NCBI GenBank assembly: GCA_965661085.1
Contig: CBFIDA010000008.1
Span: forward strand, 7,046 to 71,045
DNA from: CBFIDA01 sp965661085
GTDB lineage: Bacteria; Pseudomonadota; Gammaproteobacteria; Comchoanobacterales; Comchoanobacteraceae
Direction of reading: 5' to 3'
DNA length: 64,000 nt
Below, in pieces: positions 8,558 to 17,288 of the stretch (positions within the stretch are counted from its first letter, which is position 1; every line of letters begins with the position of its first letter). The notes beneath the pieces were generated by a model, which worked only from the letters and a program-made list of their open reading frames with translations, ran no database searches and had not been told where the DNA came from. The position numbers and the translations under genes are program-made.

Positions 8558-9505
8558 GTGCTTTCTTTCAAACCCATAAAATTGTTCCTCTTGTTTTGCA
8601 TATGCTCGATGTCAACACTGTATGCACAACCATGGTGCCAAAACCCTGATGTGCTCTACTGGATGCATCATACATTGCATGCCAATTCGATAAAGCAACA
8701 GCAACTGTGCCACACTTTTGCCAAAGCACGGTGCAATGAAAAAATCATTGCTCTCATGCATCATCCCTATGAGCACAAACCCTGGTCTTACTACAAAAAA
8801 CACTTTGTCACCCCCAAACGCATCCAACAGGGCAAAAGGTACTTACGTCAGCATCCCCAGGCTTTCCAATCGGCTATGCATCGCTATCATGTGCCACCTT
8901 CAGTGATTGCGGCCATTCTTGGCATTGAAACCAACTACGGGCACAACATGGGCAAAGACTCGGCCATGGAGGCTTTGTTAACACTGGGTTTTTGCCAAAA
9001 AAAACGTGCTCAATTCTTTCAAAAAGAGCTGTCTGCATTGGTGCACTTGGCGCATAACGACCATTTTTCATTGGCTGACATCAAAAGCTCCTATGCTGGC
9101 GCACTTGGCATTCCTCAATTCATGCCCAGCAATTATCACACTCTTGGCATAGCCTTTCACAAACTTGCTGGCTTAAATCTGTTTGATCATCAAGGTGATG
9201 CCATCATGAGCATTGGCCATTTTCTAGCGCAGCATGGCTGGCGTGCAGGTGGACCCATTTTTCATACCAGCTCTAAAAGACATGCAGCACAGGCTCTCAA
9301 ATATCACCCCACACATGCCAAACTCCCCAAGCATACTCGACCTGACCAATTGCTGGGTACGTATCACCCAGATGATCGTGAAACCTATCAAATTTATCCA
9401 AACTTTCAAATTTTGATGCATTACAACCACAGCGCTCAATATGCCCTTGCAGTTGCGCTCTTGGCACAGGCCATTGCCCGCCCTAAGTTACAGCACCATG
9501 TCTGA
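8558..9505 (+). CDS. mltB: membrane-bound-type lytic murein transglycosylase B
   Basis: Cleaves the glycan strand of peptidoglycan to 1,6-anhydro products in the periplasm. The catalytic Glu sits in GIETNYG near residue 125, and SYAGALGIPQFMPSNY is the SLT family 3 signature. I chose GTG 8558 with GGAG six bases upstream; an in-frame TTG at 8546 lies in that ribosome site. The resulting signal peptide ends near LYAQ and has no convincing lipobox, so unlike E. coli MltB it may be soluble. The anhydro-muropeptides it makes are the substrate of the AmpG-like importer at 37708-38994. It overlaps the next gene by 8 bases. Confidence 0.9.
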   Translation: MLSFKPIKLFLLFCICSMSTLYAQPWCQNPDVLYWMHHTLHANSIKQQQLCHTFAKARCNEKIIALMHHPYEHKPWSYYKKHFVTPKRIQQGKRYLRQHPQAFQSAMHRYHVPPSVIAAILGIETNYGHNMGKDSAMEALLTLGFCQKKRAQFFQKELSALVHLAHNDHFSLADIKSSYAGALGIPQFMPSNYHTLGIAFHKLAGLNLFDHQGDAIMSIGHFLAQHGWRAGGPIFHTSSKRHAAQALKYHPTHAKLPKHTRPDQLLGTYHPDDRETYQIYPNFQILMHYNHSAQYALAVALLAQAIARPKLQHHV

Positions 9506-11192
9506 GTTTCAACCTTTGACACAAGCGATTGAACACCACAAAATGGGCAACTGGGCTGAGGCAGAGAAAATTTATTGTGCACTGCTGCTTGAAGAACCCA
9601 ACGATCCAGAAATCTTGCATCTCCTGGCCATTTTATACGGTCAAAACAACCAGTTGGAACGTGCTCAATTGCACATCAACCATGCACTCACCATGATACA
9701 ACAACCGAGTTTTTTTGTGACCGCGGGCAACATTGCGCGTCAACGAAAAGACTGGAACCTGGCTGAACAACACTTTCACAAAGCACTCGCGCTGCATCCG
9801 AAGCATGCCACAGCACATCACAACTTGGCTGTGATGTACAGCCATCAAAAACGCATGGATGATGCCATCAAGCACTTCAAACTGGCCATTGAACTCAAAC
9901 CCAACTATGAAGAAGCCTATCTGAACCTTGGGGTGGCATACGCATCACATGGTAGGCTTGACTTGGCACTGACCACACTAAAAAAAGGCTGTCAAATCGA
10001 TCCCAACCATCCTATATTGTGGTTGAACTACGCACAAATATGTCAAAAAGAAATGAAGTTGGATGCTGCCATTTCAGCTTATCAAAAAGCCATCAGTCTG
10101 AATCCAAAACATGCTGCCACGCATGATCTTTTGGGCACAGCATATGCACAACAACAAAAATTGGATGAAGCATTTGATGCCTTTGTCATTGCACTGAAAA
10201 TTGATCCGAAACATGCGCCTGCCATGCACAATTTGGCCAGCTTACATTTCCGCGAACGACGTTTCGACAAAGCGTTAAAATACTGGTTGAACATGCTCAA
10301 CGTTGCGCCAGACGCAGACACCCACTTCAACATTGCTGCATGTTATGAAAGTTTGAAACGCTGGCAAGCAGCCAAAACCTATCTGTTGTGTAGTTTAGCA
10401 GCCAGACCCGATCACATCCCCACTTTGATCAATCTTGCCAGCTGGCACATCAAACATGGTAAAACACAAGATGCCATCAACTTATATAAAAAAATCCTCA
10501 AACTGGATCCCAAGCATCCTCAAGTTTCCTTTGTGCTCAGTGCGCTGGAACAATCTGATGCAACTAATTTTAAGCGTGCCCCCGATGACTATGTCCAACA
10601 TTTGTTCAATGCCTATGCCGATACGTTTGACAGCCATCTTCAAGACACACTGTCATATCATGTCCCGCAATGCATTGAACAGTTGCTGCTTGAACATATC
10701 GCTCCTCATGGCCAGCTTCATGTGCTCGATCTTGGTTGTGGTACCGGTTTATGTGGTGAAAAATTACACCCATGGTGCAAACATCTCATAGGTGTTGATC
10801 TGTCTGATCAAATGTTACAACAGGCACGGAAAAAAAACATATATGATGCACTGATTGAATCAGAAATCACAACCTACATGAAACAGGACCACACCTATGA
10901 TCTGATTGTGGCTGGCGATGTGATGCCTTATTTTGGTGACTTACACGAGATTTTCACCCATACACGACAATGTATGCAACATCATGGGTATTTCATTTTT
11001 ACCATTGAATGTTCAGAGGGCCTCTATCCCTTTCAGCTCAGCACTTCTGCACGCTTCAAGCATGACCTGAACTACATTTTAGAAATCGCAACACAAGCAT
11101 CCTGGCAACATATTGAACATCAGAGCATTGTCTCTCGTACCCAACACCATCAGCCGGTTAAGGGACACTTGATATGCCTACAAGCCAGTTAG
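9498..11192 (+). CDS. TPR-repeat protein fused to a SAM-dependent methyltransferase
   Basis: Residues 1 to about 350 are roughly nine or ten tetratricopeptide repeats (A-x3-Y and L-x-P-K-H-A signatures recur every 34 residues). Residues about 400-564 are a class I SAM methyltransferase with motif I VLDLGCGTGLCG, motif II IGVDLSDQML and a DLIVAGDVMPYFGDL acidic loop. The substrate cannot be told; the TPR part probably binds a protein partner. No signal peptide, so cytoplasmic. ATG 9498 overlaps the mltB stop, and the longer open frame upstream belongs to mltB. Length 564. Similar fusions occur in proteobacteria without a settled role. Confidence 0.85.
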   Translation: MSEFQPLTQAIEHHKMGNWAEAEKIYCALLLEEPNDPEILHLLAILYGQNNQLERAQLHINHALTMIQQPSFFVTAGNIARQRKDWNLAEQHFHKALALHPKHATAHHNLAVMYSHQKRMDDAIKHFKLAIELKPNYEEAYLNLGVAYASHGRLDLALTTLKKGCQIDPNHPILWLNYAQICQKEMKLDAAISAYQKAISLNPKHAATHDLLGTAYAQQQKLDEAFDAFVIALKIDPKHAPAMHNLASLHFRERRFDKALKYWLNMLNVAPDADTHFNIAACYESLKRWQAAKTYLLCSLAARPDHIPTLINLASWHIKHGKTQDAINLYKKILKLDPKHPQVSFVLSALEQSDATNFKRAPDDYVQHLFNAYADTFDSHLQDTLSYHVPQCIEQLLLEHIAPHGQLHVLDLGCGTGLCGEKLHPWCKHLIGVDLSDQMLQQARKKNIYDALIESEITTYMKQDHTYDLIVAGDVMPYFGDLHEIFTHTRQCMQHHGYFIFTIECSEGLYPFQLSTSARFKHDLNYILEIATQASWQHIEHQSIVSRTQHHQPVKGHLICLQAS

Positions 11193-11207
11193 ACGACGCT
11201 CTCTGTC

Positions 11208-11960
11208 TTACGACTGTTTGAAACCGCTTATCAGCACCGCAACCATTTTTTCAGCCCCTTTGATGAGCCATGACTCTATTCGGGTTGCTTGCACCATTTG
11301 AACACAAGCGTAAGCCAATAAAATGGAGATAAAATAATCACTGATCCAGTGTTCGCCAATCAAAACCCGATGGAAACTAAAAAATATCGCCACCATCAAC
11401 ATCAATATTTTTAGCAACACACTGCCTCGATCATGCACAAAATAGAACAAGCTATAAAACAGCGCAAATGCATGGCCAGATGCCAAACATGATAGCGACC
11501 CCAATACCATATCTTGACCAAAGACACGCACAATCGTGTCGTGTACATGTGGCATCATCAGCACAGGAGAAAATTTGGTGAATGATGCAAAAGGTTCAAT
11601 GATCGCATGGAGCCATATGCTGACTGTAAAAAAGCAAACCATAATTTGATGACCACAATGCCGACGATGAGATGGAGTGAGGTGTAAGCACCACAATATT
11701 TGGCACAACAACATCAGCGCAATGTTGATGATTGGTTCATATTGATGATTGAGGTGTCGAATCAACGTCGAACATATTTTCGAATGCGTGATCAAATTGG
11801 TAAAATACATTGCCAAATGCACGTCATAGTTTTGCACGTGAAACGCGACAGGCAGCCACATCATACAGATGACAAACACCATCAGCCAACAGGACGCCAC
11901 AAGGCGATACACTCTCCCTCGTGTTTGAAAGACATTGATTTTGCCAGGATTTATTGTCAT
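11208..11960 (-). CDS. PAP2-superfamily membrane phosphatase
   Basis: An integral membrane protein of 250 residues with about six hydrophobic helices. The PAP2 core is visible as LASGHAFALF (SGH motif) and, about 50 residues later, HRVLIGEHWISD (R, catalytic H and D). The first PAP2 motif, K-x6-RP, is degenerate here (VRVFGQDMV), so activity is not certain. Likely substrates are lipid phosphates such as undecaprenyl diphosphate, phosphatidylglycerol phosphate or lipid A, on the periplasmic face. It is convergent with the TPR-methyltransferase gene, 15 bases away, without a clear terminator. Confidence 0.75.
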   Translation of the reverse strand: MTINPGKINVFQTRGRVYRLVASCWLMVFVICMMWLPVAFHVQNYDVHLAMYFTNLITHSKICSTLIRHLNHQYEPIINIALMLLCQILWCLHLTPSHRRHCGHQIMVCFFTVSIWLHAIIEPFASFTKFSPVLMMPHVHDTIVRVFGQDMVLGSLSCLASGHAFALFYSLFYFVHDRGSVLLKILMLMVAIFFSFHRVLIGEHWISDYFISILLAYACVQMVQATRIESWLIKGAEKMVAVLISGFKQS

Positions 11961-12113
11961 GATTGCTTTACTGGTTTAATGAACTTATTTAATGATATCA
12001 TATAATTACGACGACTGCCACTTTTTAAACACCTGGCTGAATGCATTCAAATTACCATCTTTAAGCTCGAATTTAAACAATCCGATAGGAAAAAATAAAT
12101 CACTTATTTCGCA

Positions 12114-13352
12114 TCATCCATCCAATAACCATCTGTTGGTCAAACAGATTTCAGGGTAGGATACTTCACCCAGAGGTGGGTGAACATCCCGTGCCAAACT
12201 CATGAAATCACCTGACATCAAAGGTTTCATTGGTTTGGCCGACGCCTGTTGTTTTGGTGCTTTGACATGCTGCCTGGACATACAGGACGATATCCCAGCG
12301 TGATAATGTGGACCGGTGGATGTCTGTACCACACCATCCATAAGGGCTTGGAGGCAGTCATTGACTGTTTGCGTATGATGCGTGCACCATAAGCGGTATA
12401 CCTGATATAGAATGATTGCGGTACATATGATGATCAATGCCATGCTGATATAGATCGATTTATGAGATAACGTGACAAGGTGCGTCATCAAAAGACAGTA
12501 ACTCAGCACTGCCAGCACCAGTAGTGCCCCCAAACACACAAACCATTTGTGCCACGAGCGTTGTTTGCGCTGTTGGCAAAATCTTTCCATCAGGTTCGAC
12601 GTATGTGTTAAAAAATTTGCTTTGATCCATGGCAAACCCCGCTTGGGTTGAATGAATAAGTCATACAAATGTTTGTCCAAATGGTCATCAACGGTCGATG
12701 CATCCATGGTGGCATACTTACAAAAGTGATGGGTAAGCGTGGTCATTATTTCAACCAAAAATCGCAGTGTTTTGTCGCAGCACGCGTCAATTTTGACAAA
12801 GTTCTCCTGTAACCCATGCGTATCAGGGTGAGAAGCTTCAATCATACGTACTGTGTGTTCCGATAGACAGACCAAGCGTTGTAAGCTGGAAGCAGAATAC
12901 AACAAGGGTTTTAGCAATAGGTCATTGACACCCTTTTTGAAAAAGTCTTTAAAATTGCTTTTCAATGTCCTCAGAAACCATGACACAAACCTGATGTATT
13001 GTAATATGGGATAGACATCATGATTGTATGACCAATACCACAATGTGCGCTGTGTCTCCTGAATGGTGTGTGTTTGTAACAACACTTCCAATTGTGACGG
13101 TGGATACGTTTGCGTCGCGTGATAAACGCCCTCAATGTTTTCAAACTCAAAACCAGGTGGTCGCGTGGTTTTTTTGGCTTCGAGCTGATGCATCATGTTT
13201 TTCATATGATGCATGCCTTGGGTCAAGCATTGCTCTATTTTATTCTGGTAACGTGACGCAGTATTTTGCCAAAGGGGTATGAGTGTTGAAGATGCAGACA
13301 CAATGATGGCTCCAATAAAAACCATATTCTGCATGACATGCATGCACAACAT
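12114..13352 (-). CDS. orphan membrane protein, 412 residues
   Basis: I do not recognise this protein. It begins with a hydrophobic segment (about residues 5-27, signal anchor), continues with a mainly helical, His/Cys-rich region of about 240 residues, has two closely spaced membrane helices around residues 270-320, and ends in a polar tail of about 90 residues with basic and Ser/Met/Pro patches. No enzyme motif is visible. ATG 13352 is the first Met in the frame, and no good ribosome site precedes it; CTG/TTG starts up to 13 codons upstream are possible. It lies between the PAP2 gene and rnr. The layout resembles membrane-inserting effectors of intracellular bacteria, but that is only an impression. 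Confidence 0.6.
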   Translation of the reverse strand: MLCMHVMQNMVFIGAIIVSASSTLIPLWQNTASRYQNKIEQCLTQGMHHMKNMMHQLEAKKTTRPPGFEFENIEGVYHATQTYPPSQLEVLLQTHTIQETQRTLWYWSYNHDVYPILQYIRFVSWFLRTLKSNFKDFFKKGVNDLLLKPLLYSASSLQRLVCLSEHTVRMIEASHPDTHGLQENFVKIDACCDKTLRFLVEIMTTLTHHFCKYATMDASTVDDHLDKHLYDLFIQPKRGLPWIKANFLTHTSNLMERFCQQRKQRSWHKWFVCLGALLVLAVLSYCLLMTHLVTLSHKSIYISMALIIICTAIILYQVYRLWCTHHTQTVNDCLQALMDGVVQTSTGPHYHAGISSCMSRQHVKAPKQQASAKPMKPLMSGDFMSLARDVHPPLGEVSYPEICLTNRWLLDG

Positions 13353-13465
13353 CAGCCCGCTTTTTAACCACAGTTTTCTTCTCAGGCATCATGACACCAA
13401 GCTTGATTGCTCAACAAACCGACCAGCGCATATCAAATCTGTTAAAAACAATGAAAAGGCCGCAA

Positions 13466-15646
13466 TCATATACATTTAAAATCAATGTAGCCCTCTTCCA
13501 CATCGACACCTACCACCTCAACATGTATGGCATCACCCAAACGAAAAACACGCTGTGTCTTTTGGCCCCTGAGCGTGTGTGCTGTGGCATCATGTACATA
13601 GAAATCTTTGGGCAACGCACGCATATGGACCAATCCCTCCACATACACATCGTCCAAACAGACAAAAACACCAAAACTTGTCACCGATGTCACACGTCCT
13701 TTGTATTGTTGTCCAATTTTATCTTGCATGAACTCACACTTGAGCCGACCAATGACAGAACGCGCACACTCTTCGGCACGTCTTTCAGCCATACTGCAAT
13801 GCGCTGCCATTGTTTCGAGTTGTGCGGCCGTATACTTGACAGGTTGTTGGTCAATGTACTGCCCCAAAATACGATGCACCAACAAATCTGGATAGCGGCG
13901 TATTGGGGAGGTGAAATGGCAATATGCGTCGTAGGCCAAACCAAAATGACCCGCATTATCGATACCATACACCGCTTGCGGCATGGATCTCAGCATCACT
14001 GTTTGTATCAGGCCATAATCCTGCCTTTCTTGACAAGCGGCAAGAAGCGTATTGTATTCCTTGGCTTTGGGACATGTGACATCAAAGGTTGTTTTGATGC
14101 TCAAAGTGGCAAGAAATTGCTGCAACTGAAATGCTTTTTCTTCTGTTGGACGCGCATGGATACGATATACAGCTGGCGATGATCCGGCAGACAGGAAAAG
14201 TCCAACGGCTTGGTTGGCCAACAACATGCATTCTTCAATCAAACAGTGTGCCATGGTACGCGTGCTGGGTGTGATTGCAGTAATTTTTCCCGATGCATCG
14301 AAGTGCATTTCGGTTTCTTTGGAATCAAACGCAATGGCACCACGCTCTGTACGGGCCAGGTGCAGCACATGATACATGGCTTGAAGAGCCGACCATGTCT
14401 GTCTCCAAAATCCAGGGACCTTCTCGGTCCCTTCAGCCATATCTGCAACTTGGTCATAAGTCATTCTGGCATGAGAATGGATGATGCCCCGAAAGAAATC
14501 ATAAGACTGAATCAAACCGTTTGCACCAACATGTACTTTAGCCACCATCACCAAACGATCTTGAAGTGGCACCAAAGAGCACAAGTCATTGGATAAAATC
14601 TCAGGCAACATGGGCAACACATGATTGGGAAAGTACACGGATGTTGCACGTTCATATGCCGCATGATCCAAAGGACTGTTGCGCTTCACATAATGCGACA
14701 CATCTGCGATGGCAACATACAATGTCCATCCACCATCTTTATGTGATGTGGCATAGATGGCATCATCAAAATCTTTTGCATCGGCCCCATCGATGGTGAC
14801 AAACGGCAAATGCCGCAAATCGACACGCTTGGGATCTTGATCCACAGCAACAGCCGATGCAGGATCAAAATTTTCAATCTGATCCAGAACGTCCGATGCC
14901 CAGACATGTGGCAAATCAAAAACAGAAATGGCCAGCTCAATTTCTAATTGCTGTTGTGCATTTTGCCCCAAACGTTTCACAATTTTAGCCTCTGCAGGCT
15001 GAAGCTTGGTTGGATATGCAACAATATTTGCAGTCACGTAATCGCCCACTTTTACGGTAGGGTCCGACGCGTGTAATACAATGGGACGTTTTGTCAAAGT
15101 ACGAGGACGTGGCAACAAATGCAATTGGTTTCCGGAGCGTTCCACCTGCCCCACAACATGATCATAAATACGGCTTTCCACATCAACCAGAACGGCAATT
15201 CTTTTGTTTTTTATGATCTTTGCCCCCGGCCTGACAGAAACCATATCACCATGCATCAGCGTGACTGTCTGTCTGGGTGGCAAGAGAAGGTCTAGATCAC
15301 CCGATTGCTTCAACAAACCATAACCATTTTTTTCAAGACGCACCGTTCCAGATACCAGATGGCGTGCTTCAGAAGTGACCACATATCCACCTCGCTTGCA
15401 AATGATTTGGCCATCTCTTGTCATGGCTGCCAACCTTTTTTTAAGTGCATCCGCCTTGTATGATTTTTGATACCTCAATTTTTTAACCAATGCTGTCCAT
15501 GTCATGGGCTTGACTTGTGCCTCAAGTATGGCAATCAAGCCTTCTCGACTGCAAATGGGCGCATCGTAGTTCGAGTGCTCTTGCGCAGCGTAAGGATCCA
15601 TCCTAGATGAGGATTTATTTTTTTTATGGGTCAACGGTCTCTCCAT
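13466..15646 (-). CDS. rnr: ribonuclease R
   Basis: 3'-5' exoribonuclease that degrades structured RNA and takes part in mRNA, rRNA and tmRNA quality control. Domain order: N-terminal winged helix (residues 30-85), two cold-shock OB domains, the RNB catalytic domain with DGADAKDFDDAI near residue 280, and a C-terminal S1 domain (YKGRVTSVTSFGVFVCLDD). At 726 residues it lacks most of the basic C-terminal tail of the E. coli enzyme (813). ATG 15646 is the first start; Met16 is an alternative, and neither has a strong ribosome site. Confidence 0.95.
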   Translation of the reverse strand: MERPLTHKKNKSSSRMDPYAAQEHSNYDAPICSREGLIAILEAQVKPMTWTALVKKLRYQKSYKADALKKRLAAMTRDGQIICKRGGYVVTSEARHLVSGTVRLEKNGYGLLKQSGDLDLLLPPRQTVTLMHGDMVSVRPGAKIIKNKRIAVLVDVESRIYDHVVGQVERSGNQLHLLPRPRTLTKRPIVLHASDPTVKVGDYVTANIVAYPTKLQPAEAKIVKRLGQNAQQQLEIELAISVFDLPHVWASDVLDQIENFDPASAVAVDQDPKRVDLRHLPFVTIDGADAKDFDDAIYATSHKDGGWTLYVAIADVSHYVKRNSPLDHAAYERATSVYFPNHVLPMLPEILSNDLCSLVPLQDRLVMVAKVHVGANGLIQSYDFFRGIIHSHARMTYDQVADMAEGTEKVPGFWRQTWSALQAMYHVLHLARTERGAIAFDSKETEMHFDASGKITAITPSTRTMAHCLIEECMLLANQAVGLFLSAGSSPAVYRIHARPTEEKAFQLQQFLATLSIKTTFDVTCPKAKEYNTLLAACQERQDYGLIQTVMLRSMPQAVYGIDNAGHFGLAYDAYCHFTSPIRRYPDLLVHRILGQYIDQQPVKYTAAQLETMAAHCSMAERRAEECARSVIGRLKCEFMQDKIGQQYKGRVTSVTSFGVFVCLDDVYVEGLVHMRALPKDFYVHDATAHTLRGQKTQRVFRLGDAIHVEVVGVDVEEGYIDFKCI

Positions 15647-15774
15647 TTACACTTTTTAACGGATGAAGCATGATGGGTGGATGCTTGCCTATCCAAGGAT
15701 GCTTGTGCAACAAGCTTTACAAACACATGAACATCATATAACAAAAAGCCATTAAAAACAATGGGTAAAAGGAA

Positions 15775-15806
15775 ATAAAAAACGGCCACTGAGCGTGACC
15801 GTTTTG
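15775..15806 (-). terminator. rho-independent terminator of the tRNA operon
   Basis: Nine-base stem 15781-15789 / 15795-15803 with a five-base loop, followed on the minus strand by a run of T. It ends the tRNA-Ala/tRNA-Glu transcript just downstream of tRNA-Glu. Confidence 0.8.
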
Positions 15807-15809
15807 ATG

Positions 15810-15885
15810 TGGCGTCCCCAAGGGGATTCGAACCCCTGTTACCGCCGTGAAAGGGCGGTGTCCTAGGCCTCTAGACGATGGGGAC
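15810..15885 (-). tRNA. tRNA-Glu (TTC)
   Basis: A 76-base cloverleaf with acceptor GTCCCCA/TGGGGAC, discriminator G and an encoded CCA. The anticodon loop CTTTCAC gives anticodon TTC, and the T arm GGTTCGAATCC is standard. It is the second gene of a two-tRNA unit. Confidence 0.97.
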
Positions 15886-15899
15886 AAAACATGATGTCC

Positions 15900-15972
<73 letters not shown>

Positions 15973-15986
15973 AAAAGGCTAAAGCA

Positions 15987-16015
15987 ATGTTATGAAAATT
16001 GGTTTCACATGTCAA
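15987..16015 (-). promoter_or_regulatory. tRNA operon promoter
   Basis: On the minus strand a perfect TTGACA (16010-16015) and TAACAT (15987-15992) are separated by 17 bases. Transcription would start a few bases before tRNA-Ala. Confidence 0.8.
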
Positions 16016-16033
16016 GTTCAAACACCAAGATTT

Positions 16034-17248
16034 TTAGAATAAACCAGTGATAAAAACCCAGCACGCAAAACTGCCTACTGCCAGAAGCACAGCACGCCCA
16101 CCCAACATTTGAAACACCTCATTGGATGATCGCGTACCTCTGAGTTTCCAGACGAGCAAACATGGCAATGCAATGTTGACACACGCGACACTTAAACCCG
16201 CATAATGCAGTGCAATCTCAAAACCATTGGGTACAAAAACAGAAAATAGAAATGGCGGCACCATGGTCATCACGCTGCTGAGCCAAATCGATTCAATTTG
16301 GAACATGGTTTTCGAAAGATCGGTCAGGAAGTCCCTTAAACTGAGTGCAATGCCAATGAATGAAGTGACCACTGCAGACCATAAAAACCCATCCATCATG
16401 AGTGCAATGTGCGCATGCACGTGATGAAACCGCCATGCGTTGGACAACAACATGGTTGCATTCTTTTGACCTGCAATCGACAACAACCCATGTGGGCCCT
16501 GATAAGGAATGGTGCCGTAGACAGCATAACACCATATCCCATACAAAAAGCAGGTCAACAACACGCCCCCGACCATCGATGGGATCACAACATTGTGGGC
16601 ACCTTTAAGATGCTGTCTTAGGCTCGGGACAATGACCTGAAACCCAAATGCTGTCACAGCCAAAATCAAAACATGATGCCCTCCTTCAGATGGGATGGAC
16701 ATGGCACGTGCCAAATTAAAATGAGGCAAAGCATCGATCATAAAACCTGTGTAACTGAGCACCAACATCGCCACAAAGATGCGATTGATGTTGTCCAGCC
16801 AACGAAATCGCACCAACAACATCAGAATGCCGAGCACCATCCACAGGCTCTGAACCATTTGAGGCTTGGTCAAAACATGACAACGATCGGCACAAATCAT
16901 GCGGGTCAAAACCGCTCCACCTGTCATGTATGCAGACAACAATGCATACATCAGTATGAGAAAAATCAAAACAACAGCATAAGAAGCTTTGACGCCGAAA
17001 ACAGATCGCGTCATGGTGGTGAGGTTTGTACCCGGCTGAAAATAAGTATTGGCTTCATAAACCAGCGTACCTGCCATGCCCATCATGATTGCAACACCCA
17101 GCAACGCCATCCATACCATTGCCCCCCCCAGACCCATCATGCCGATGGGCAGAGACAATGCAGCAGCACCAATGCATGTGCCCGTAACCAATAGGCTACC
17201 ACCCAAGACCATACTCAAGTAACTCAGCACATCCGTTTTTTCACACAT
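16034..17248 (-). CDS. aromatic amino acid permease, TyrP/Mtr (HAAAP) family
   Basis: Proton-coupled importer of tyrosine or tryptophan in the inner membrane. About eleven hydrophobic helices; the first carries the family signature GTCIGAAALSLPIG, and TAFGFQVIVPSLRQHLKG matches the conserved loop. ATG 17248, after a run of seven Gs, gives 404 residues, the same as E. coli TyrP (403). The frame is open upstream into glnA, but those residues are not family-like. It follows glnA by 40 bases on the same strand, so uptake of an aromatic amino acid and glutamine synthesis are probably co-transcribed. TyrP versus Mtr cannot be decided. Confidence 0.85.
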   Translation of the reverse strand: MCEKTDVLSYLSMVLGGSLLVTGTCIGAAALSLPIGMMGLGGAMVWMALLGVAIMMGMAGTLVYEANTYFQPGTNLTTMTRSVFGVKASYAVVLIFLILMYALLSAYMTGGAVLTRMICADRCHVLTKPQMVQSLWMVLGILMLLVRFRWLDNINRIFVAMLVLSYTGFMIDALPHFNLARAMSIPSEGGHHVLILAVTAFGFQVIVPSLRQHLKGAHNVVIPSMVGGVLLTCFLYGIWCYAVYGTIPYQGPHGLLSIAGQKNATMLLSNAWRFHHVHAHIALMMDGFLWSAVVTSFIGIALSLRDFLTDLSKTMFQIESIWLSSVMTMVPPFLFSVFVPNGFEIALHYAGLSVACVNIALPCLLVWKLRGTRSSNEVFQMLGGRAVLLAVGSFACWVFITGLF

Positions 17249-17288
17249 GGTGCCCCCCCCTTCGGCAGCAAACACATCACTTTTTGAA

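Noticed and set aside
13391..14182. 263-codon plus-strand frame
   Set aside because: It lies opposite rnr, whose motifs are intact; composition (many Cys/His/Thr) is that of an antisense shadow.
16673..17194. 173-codon plus-strand frame rich in His/Gln/Thr
   Set aside because: Antisense to the TyrP-family permease gene; no ribosome site.
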